A stretch of 64,000 bases of DNA from Salinicola aestuarinus (lineage in GTDB: Bacteria > Pseudomonadota > Gammaproteobacteria > Pseudomonadales > Halomonadaceae): positions 17,360-81,359 of the forward strand of contig NZ_PZJP01000008.1 in NCBI RefSeq assembly GCF_003206645.1, given 5' to 3'. The position numbers and the translations under genes are program-made. The notes under the pieces are model-generated. The model was not told the origin of the DNA and did not search any database. It was given only the letters and a program-made list of their open reading frames with translations. Of this stretch, positions 58,836 through 64,000 are shown one piece after another. Each line of letters begins with the position of its first letter. The first letter of the stretch is position 1.

Positions 58836-58878
58836 TTGGCGGCTCCATATTCGGTAGCGTGAGTCATGAACGAGCGTG

Positions 58879-59988
58879 TCACTCCGACAGCGCGATCGCG
58901 GGGGCACGAGATTCGGAGGGCAGCGCATCGCGTAAGCCCGACGGCGCTTCGAGCATCGCGGGGCGCGAGTGTGATGCCGACAGCAGGTAGTCCAGCTTGG
59001 CGACCCACGCTTCGGTCGACCGTGAATCGGTCTGTGCAATGATCGTCCGGCGCTGCAGGCAGCGCCACAGCGAGAGCATGACGAAGAGTGTCTGTCGGTT
59101 CTCGGCCGAGACAGCAAGGTCGCCCCGAGAGCCGTGCGTTTCGGTAAGCACGCGAGCGTACTCCTCTTCGAAACGCTGACGCAGGTCGTCGAACCGCGTC
59201 AATGGCGTGTGCGAGAACAGCTTGGCGAGGAAATCGCCACCGTCGAAACCCAGTCGGCCGACCTTCACTTCGCTCCAGTCGAGCAGATAGAGACGTTGAT
59301 CGTCATCCACGAGCATGTTCTTGGCGGCGTAGTCGAGATGAGAGATGCAGCGCCGGGACCGGGTCGCGCGGCGCAGACGGCGCTGCAACGCCGGCGCCAG
59401 AATGCGCAGCTGCGATGAGAGCCGCTGGCGCGTGGCGGGTGAAATATCCGCTAACTCGAGATTGCCAATGAAGCGTTGAAAGTTGAGTCGCGTATGACGC
59501 AGGTAGGGCCAGCGAAAGAAGTCCATCAGCCAGAAGTCCAGGCCACTACCCGGTGGCGGGCTGGCGATATACCGTGACGAGACCGCTTCGAGTTCGGCGA
59601 TGCCGGCCGCTGCATCCTGCAGTAGCTTGCCGCGCACCGGGCGCACACCGTCGATGAACTCGGAATAGACCGCTGAATGTCGCGGCGTCTCGACGACCTT
59701 GAGCAGTGTTGGGTAGCTGATCTTGCGGCATGACGCGAGCATGGCGTAATGACGATAGAACCGCGCTTCGCGGCTGCGATAAAGCAGCGGCTTGCGCAGC
59801 GATTTCTCGACGACTTCCCAGGTCGCGCTGGATTCGTGCCTGGCGAGCGTGTGGTGGCGAACGTAGTTGACACCAGCCCCGTTGGAAGGGAGTTCCCGGG
59901 TGAAACGCGCACCGCCACCCTCGAGGGGGAGGGGTAGCCGATCCGGTGACGGTCGAGGTCGGGAGTAAGCGTTGTTGTAAGCCTTCAT
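58879..59988 (-). CDS. APH-fold phosphotransferase
   Basis: A 369-residue protein with aminoglycoside-phosphotransferase/choline-kinase features: the catalytic loop CISHLDYAAKNMLVDD (HxDxxxxN, near 220) and the metal site LYLLDWSEVKVG (DWSE in place of DFG). An N-terminal segment VEKSLRKP may hold the ATP lysine. The C-terminal 40 residues are Ala/Ser-rich. It may phosphorylate a sugar or lipid head group. No clear ribosome-binding site precedes the ATG. Confidence 0.72.
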   Translation of the reverse strand: MKAYNNAYSRPRPSPDRLPLPLEGGGARFTRELPSNGAGVNYVRHHTLARHESSATWEVVEKSLRKPLLYRSREARFYRHYAMLASCRKISYPTLLKVVETPRHSAVYSEFIDGVRPVRGKLLQDAAAGIAELEAVSSRYIASPPPGSGLDFWLMDFFRWPYLRHTRLNFQRFIGNLELADISPATRQRLSSQLRILAPALQRRLRRATRSRRCISHLDYAAKNMLVDDDQRLYLLDWSEVKVGRLGFDGGDFLAKLFSHTPLTRFDDLRQRFEEEYARVLTETHGSRGDLAVSAENRQTLFVMLSLWRCLQRRTIIAQTDSRSTEAWVAKLDYLLSASHSRPAMLEAPSGLRDALPSESRAPAIALSE

Positions 59989-60398
59989 GCGTTGTTATGA
60001 CTATCCGGGCAGTAGATGGGGCGCTGGCGCTAGCGCTGTCGGGTCGTCGTGACCCCGGGTATGCCAGCTGGAAACTGGCGATGGCCACCTTCCTGACAAT
60101 CACAAAAGCGTAGCGACTGGCAGCGAATAGGCCAATAGCGATTCATCATTCCTAGCGGAGTCTCGCCGGCTGTCCGGGCGCGGTTTGGCGTGCGCATTAC
60201 CTATGACGACACGGGTCGACCGACGCCTCAGTCCGAGGCGTGGTGAGCATTTGCCGATTGCTGGGGGCTGGCGTGATCCCAAGACCAAAGTTCGGTTGTG
60301 CGACCCAGAAGAGGTATGTCTGGATGCAGTGAGCTGTGAGGCCATGCACGACAGTGCCTGGGTCGATGTCCGCCGCCCACCCCGTCGGGAGAATCGCC
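59989..60398 (+). other. Divergent spacer before the metallohydrolase gene
   Basis: A 410-base region with no supported gene. It contains the GACCAAAGTT element at 60283-60292 and a short inverted repeat CGCCTCAGTCCGAGGCG (60224-60240). Promoters for the divergent phosphotransferase and metallohydrolase genes are expected here. Confidence 0.5.
60283..60292 (+). promoter_or_regulatory. GACCAAAGTT element upstream of the metallohydrolase
   Basis: GACCAAAGTT matches nine of ten bases of the left arm of the araF inverted repeat. It lies 107 bases before the metallohydrolase start. A role as operator of the same regulator is inferred. Confidence 0.3.
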
Positions 60399-61184
60399 AT
60401 GAAACCAATGCGGCTTTACATGTTCCAGACAGGCACGCTCCAGTGTCGCCGCTGCAATATCAGCATGAATGCGGGGCTTGAAGATTACGAGATTCCCGTG
60501 CCCTGGTACCTGATCACCCACCCGAGAGGGTATGTGGTCATCGATGGCGGCTGCGCCGTGGAGTGTGCGTCGGACGCTGAGGCCCATTGGGGCGCTATCA
60601 CGCAGGTCTACCGGCCGGTCATGCGAGAGGAGGAGGGGTGTGTCCAGGCGCTTGAGGCGATGGGTATCGCACCGGAAGACGTTCGCTATGTGCTTCATAG
60701 CCACCTGCACCTCGACCATACCGGGGCAACCGGTCGCTTTCCCAACGCCGTTCATGTTGTCCGTCGGCGGGAGTACGAGTACGCCATGGCGCCTGACTGG
60801 TTTGCCGCCGGCGGGTACATCCGCAAGGACTTCGATCGCCCGGGGCTCACATGGCAATTTCTCGACGATAACGAGGATGGTCATGACCTGTTCGGCGACG
60901 GCTCGATCCGTTTTATTTACACGCCTGGCCACGCGCCCGGCCACGCCAGCTTTCTGGTAGACCTCGAAGAGACCGGTCCGGTTCTGCTTGCCGTGGACGC
61001 GGCCTACACCATGGATCACTGGAACGAGAAGGCGTTGCCGGGCTTTCTGGCGTCGACGGTCGAGGCTGTCCGTTCGGTGCAGAAGTTGCATGCGCTAGCC
61101 CGCAAGACGCAGGCAATGGTCGTGACCGGTCACGACCCCGAGGCGTGGCCGACGTTCCGCCACGCCCCTGACTATTACAGCTGA
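60399..61184 (+). CDS. MBL-fold lactonase (N-acyl homoserine lactonase family)
   Basis: A 261-residue metallo-beta-lactamase-fold hydrolase. The binuclear zinc motif HxHxDH is at residues 102-107 (HLHLDH). The later ligands are in YTPGHAPGHASF, AVDAAYT and TGHDPEAW, and the tyrosine region resembles AttM/BlcC. The family opens AHLs, gamma-butyrolactone or sugar lactones. GGGAG eight bases upstream marks the start at 60399. It lies 54 bases before an alcohol dehydrogenase, as in lactone-catabolic pairs. Confidence 0.85.
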   Translation: MKPMRLYMFQTGTLQCRRCNISMNAGLEDYEIPVPWYLITHPRGYVVIDGGCAVECASDAEAHWGAITQVYRPVMREEEGCVQALEAMGIAPEDVRYVLHSHLHLDHTGATGRFPNAVHVVRRREYEYAMAPDWFAAGGYIRKDFDRPGLTWQFLDDNEDGHDLFGDGSIRFIYTPGHAPGHASFLVDLEETGPVLLAVDAAYTMDHWNEKALPGFLASTVEAVRSVQKLHALARKTQAMVVTGHDPEAWPTFRHAPDYYS

Positions 61185-61238
61185 CACCCCGGCGACAGTC
61201 GCCACCGCCATCCCCCATCACCTTCAGGGAGAGAGTTA

Positions 61239-62366
61239 ATGAAAATTCGTGCCGCCGTGATTCATGAGATGGAGCGTTCCAGACCTTACAGCGAGTCGCT
61301 GCCGCTATCGATTGAAGAGGTCGAACTAGACCCGCCCGGCGCTGGCGAGGTTCTGGTCAAGATTCGCGCGGCGGGGCTCTGCCATTCTGACCTGTCGACC
61401 ATCAACGGCGATCGTCCACGCCCGCTGCCCATGGTACTGGGCCATGAGGCTGCGGGTGAGGTCGTGGAGGTGGGAACTGGCGTCAGCGATCTGGCGCCGG
61501 GCGATCACGTGGTGTTCTCCTTCGCGCCCAGCTGTGGCGGTTGTGCATCCTGCCTATCCGGGCGGGCAGCGCTCTGCGCGCCGGGGCAGGTGGCCAATAC
61601 CGCCGGTCATCTACTGAGTGGAGACATCCGCCTGCATCAGGACGGTCAAACGGTCTATCACCATATCGGCGTGTCCGGGTTCGCCGAGTACGCGGTGGCG
61701 TCAAGACGCTCGCTGACCAAGATCGATCCCGAGTTACCGTTTCATATCGCGGCGCTTTTTGGCTGCGCGGTGCTCACCGGCGTGGGGGCGGTAGTTCACA
61801 CCGCCGGGTTGCGACTCGGCCAGTCCGTCCTGGTGGTCGGGCTCGGCGGCGTCGGCCTGGCCGCGGTAATGGGCGCCATTGGCGGTGGCGCCAAACATGT
61901 CATCGCGGCGGATATTGCCGACGACAAACTCGAGACCGCCCGGGCCTTGGGCGCCACCCATATCGTCAACAGTGGCGATCCGGATGCGATCCAGCAGGTG
62001 CGAGAGATCACGGGGGGTGGCGTCGATATCGCCGCCGAATTCGCGGGGGTCTCAAAGGCTCTGGAGTTTGCCTATGAATGCACGGCGCGAGGCGGCACGA
62101 CCGTGACGTCAGGCTTACCGCACCCCGACGTCCGCTTTGCCATCAGCCCGACGCGGATGGTCGCTGAGGAACGCACGTTGAAGGGCTCTTACCTGGGCGG
62201 GCACGTGCCGTCGCTGGACGTACCGGAGTACATCGCCCTCTATCAGTCCGGTCGACTGCCGGTTGATCGATTGCTGACCCATCGTCTACGCCTCGATGAG
62301 ATCAATCTCGGCTTCGAGCGTCTGGCCAAAGGCGAAGCGATCCGACAGGTCATCGAGTTCGACTGA
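61239..62366 (+). CDS. Zinc-dependent alcohol dehydrogenase
   Basis: A 375-residue medium-chain dehydrogenase. The catalytic-zinc residues are Cys in GLCHSDLSTI (near 48) and His in VLGHEAAGEV; the structural-zinc cysteines are in SCGGCASCLSGRAALC. The NAD motif is GLGGVGLAAVMGA (near 208), followed by AADIADDK whose Asp prefers NAD. The sequence is of the class III-like group. AGGGAGAG lies upstream of the ATG. With the lactonase it might oxidise the hydroxyacid or alcohol released; arabinose dehydrogenation is a speculative alternative. Confidence 0.85.
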   Translation: MKIRAAVIHEMERSRPYSESLPLSIEEVELDPPGAGEVLVKIRAAGLCHSDLSTINGDRPRPLPMVLGHEAAGEVVEVGTGVSDLAPGDHVVFSFAPSCGGCASCLSGRAALCAPGQVANTAGHLLSGDIRLHQDGQTVYHHIGVSGFAEYAVASRRSLTKIDPELPFHIAALFGCAVLTGVGAVVHTAGLRLGQSVLVVGLGGVGLAAVMGAIGGGAKHVIAADIADDKLETARALGATHIVNSGDPDAIQQVREITGGGVDIAAEFAGVSKALEFAYECTARGGTTVTSGLPHPDVRFAISPTRMVAEERTLKGSYLGGHVPSLDVPEYIALYQSGRLPVDRLLTHRLRLDEINLGFERLAKGEAIRQVIEFD

Positions 62367-62400
62367 ATGGCGTTGCGCCAAACGCCGCGGTCCGTGTGGC

Positions 62401-62475
62401 GCTGAATCGCGCCATGCTGAATCGCGCCATGCTGAATCGCGCCATGCTGAATCGCGCCATGCTGAATCGCGCCAT
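62401..62475 (+). repeat. Five perfect 15-base tandem repeats
   Basis: Unit GCTGAATCGCGCCAT is repeated five times without a mismatch, followed by GCTGG. It lies between the dehydrogenase stop and the fumC start. The last-base composition suggests recent slippage expansion. It is not CRISPR-like because there are no spacers. Confidence 0.95.
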
Positions 62476-62570
62476 GCTGGTGATCGACTGCTAGCCTTGT
62501 GAGGGCCCAGGGCGCGCGAGCGGCCGCGCCCTGGGTCGGTCAAGCATCCGAATCGCAAAGGGAGAAGGTC

Positions 62571-63950
62571 ATGACCCAGAAACGCGTCGAACGCGACAGC
62601 ATGGGGGAGCTCGAGGTACCGCAGGACGCGCTCTACGGCGCCCAGACTCAGCGAGCCGTCAACAATTTTCCGGTGAGCGGCCAGCCGCTACCCGGCGAGT
62701 TCATCGCGGCGGTCGCGCGGATCAAGCGTGCTGCGGCGCAGGTCAATCAGGCGCTTGGGCTGCTCGACGACGCCCGCGCCGAGGCGATCGTCGCGGCAGC
62801 AGACGAGATCATCGAGGGTCGCCACGCCGACCAGTTCCCGGTGGATGTCTTCCAGACAGGGTCCGGCACATCCACCAACATGAACGTCAACGAGGTGATC
62901 TCGCATCTCGCCAGTCGTGACGGTCTCGACGTCGGCCCCAATGACCACGTCAACATGGGCCAGTCGAGCAACGACGTGATTCCGACGGCCGTGCATCTCG
63001 CCGCCGCTCTAGAGGTCCAAGAGCGGCTGCTACCGGCGTTGGCGCATCTCAGGTCGAGCATCGACGACAAGGCCCAGAGCCTCGACGACGTGGTCAAGAC
63101 CGGGCGGACCCACCTGATGGACGCCATGCCGGTACGGATGAGTCAGGAACTCGGCGGCTGGTCGAGCCAGGTAGGCCAGGCCGCAGAGCGGCTGGAAGAT
63201 GGGCTCAAGCGGATTACGCGACTCGCCCTGGGTGGCACGGCAGTGGGCACCGGGGTCAATGCCCATCCGGATTTCGCCGGAAAAGTGGCTGAGTTGCTGG
63301 CACAGGATACCCGGCTCGAGTTTCGCCCCAACGATAGCTTCTTCGCGAGCCTGGCCTCCCAGGATGCCGCGGTGGAACTCTCGGGCCATCTGCGAACCTA
63401 CGCCTGCGCCGTGATGAAGATTGCCAATGATCTGCGCTGGATGAATTCGGGGCCGCTGGGCGGGCTCGGTGAGATCGAGCTGGAAGCGCTGCAGCCGGGC
63501 AGCTCGATCATGCCGGGCAAGGTCAATCCGGTTATTCCGGAGTCCGCGGCGCAGGTGGCCGCGCAGGTGATAGGCAACGATGCGGCGATCACCGTCGGCG
63601 GCCAGAGCGGCAATTTTCAGCTTAACGTGATGCTCCCGATGATCGCGCACAACCTGCTCGGGTCGATCCGCCTGCTGACCAACGTCAGTCGATTGCTGGC
63701 GGACAGCGCCATCGCGACCTTCAACGTGCGTCGGGATAACATCGAGACGCCGCTCTCCAAGAACCCGATTCTGGTCACTGCGCTCAACTCGGTGATCGGC
63801 TACAACGCCGCTGCGGCGGTGGCCAAGAAGGCCTATCAGGCCGGGCGCCCGATCGTCGACGTCGCGGCCGAAGAGACCGAGCTCTCGCGTGAGGAGCTTG
63901 CGCGTCTGCTGGATCCCGCCAGGCTGACCGAAGGCGGCATACCGGAGTGA
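62571..63950 (+). CDS. fumC: Class II fumarate hydratase
   Basis: A 459-residue homotetrameric, iron-free fumarase of the TCA cycle. The signature GSSIMPGKVNPVIPE (near 318) is present, as are SGTSTNMNVNEV, GQSSNDVIPT and the TGRTHLMDAMPVRMSQE active-site loop. GGGAGAAGG lies just before the ATG at 62571; a frame opening at 62499 would add 24 unrelated residues. It appears to be transcribed separately from the dehydrogenase across the tandem repeat. Confidence 0.96.
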   Translation: MTQKRVERDSMGELEVPQDALYGAQTQRAVNNFPVSGQPLPGEFIAAVARIKRAAAQVNQALGLLDDARAEAIVAAADEIIEGRHADQFPVDVFQTGSGTSTNMNVNEVISHLASRDGLDVGPNDHVNMGQSSNDVIPTAVHLAAALEVQERLLPALAHLRSSIDDKAQSLDDVVKTGRTHLMDAMPVRMSQELGGWSSQVGQAAERLEDGLKRITRLALGGTAVGTGVNAHPDFAGKVAELLAQDTRLEFRPNDSFFASLASQDAAVELSGHLRTYACAVMKIANDLRWMNSGPLGGLGEIELEALQPGSSIMPGKVNPVIPESAAQVAAQVIGNDAAITVGGQSGNFQLNVMLPMIAHNLLGSIRLLTNVSRLLADSAIATFNVRRDNIETPLSKNPILVTALNSVIGYNAAAAVAKKAYQAGRPIVDVAAEETELSREELARLLDPARLTEGGIPE

Positions 63951-64000
63951 GTCGCGGCATTCGAGCGCGATATCGGCAGCCTAGTACCATGAAAAACGCC

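Noticed and set aside
62401..62475. Tandem array considered as CRISPR
   Set aside because: Units are 15 bases and contiguous with no spacers, and no cas gene is present.

Overview
The window looks like a chromosomal segment of a moderately halophilic gammaproteobacterium, most likely Halomonadaceae (Halomonas, Salinicola or Chromohalobacter type). I infer this from the high GC content, the conserved blocks lolB-ispE-tRNA-Gln-prs-rplY-pth-ychF and hemA-prfA-prmC-lrp-moeB, CCA-encoding tRNAs, and acidic, salt-adapted proteins. I see no insertion sequence, phage gene, CRISPR array or rRNA. All family assignments come from reading motifs, not from database searches.

Region by region. (1) 1-8320: surface-polysaccharide genes. 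These are a truncated unknown gene, a family-2-like glycosyltransferase, a glycosyltransferase-sulfotransferase fusion, a double-domain GT2, a GT1-like protein, and an opposing KpsS-like capsule gene whose second half is diverged. (2) 8498-13983: housekeeping genes ligB and prc, and an M18 aminopeptidase. (3) 14080-26363: a hydantoin and D-amino-acid catabolic cluster. It holds an Asp/Glu/hydantoin racemase, a LysR regulator, a D-hydantoinase, a polar amino-acid ABC transporter, an N-carbamoyl-D-amino-acid hydrolase, an N-acyl-D-amino-acid deacylase, DgcN, DgcA and a D-amino-acid aminotransferase. Three copies of a TAAC-N5-GTTA palindrome sit in the two control regions. (4) 26473-39279: conserved core genes (tRNA-Met, ychF, pth, rplY, prs, tRNA-Gln, ispE, lolB, a TPR lipoprotein, hemA, prfA, prmC, lrp, moeB).

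(5) 39243-41437: a WaaP/InaA-like kinase and an amine-oxidising flavoprotein. (6) 41457-58309: an L-arabinose and arabinan system. It has a LysR regulator, an exported aldose epimerase, AraFGH, a GntP permease, an L-arabinonate dehydratase, a CUT1 oligosaccharide ABC transporter, a secreted GH43 endo-arabinanase and an intracellular GH43 arabinofuranosidase. (7) 58416-63950: YjbQ, a phosphotransferase, an AHL-lactonase-family metallohydrolase paired with a zinc alcohol dehydrogenase, and fumC.

How the genes work together. In region 3, racemase, hydantoinase and carbamoylase would turn racemic 5-substituted hydantoins into D-amino acids. Deacylase, aminotransferase and the DgcN-DgcA route would then pass D-amino acids, D-glutamate in particular, into central metabolism. 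In region 6, secreted arabinanase would cut arabinan, the CUT1 transporter would import the oligomers, and the second GH43 enzyme would release arabinose. Free arabinose would enter by AraFGH and be oxidised to arabinonate, which the dehydratase consumes. Several oxidative-pathway enzymes are not in this window. A recurring ACTTTGGTC element near the LysR gene, araF, gntP and the metallohydrolase may mark a shared regulon.
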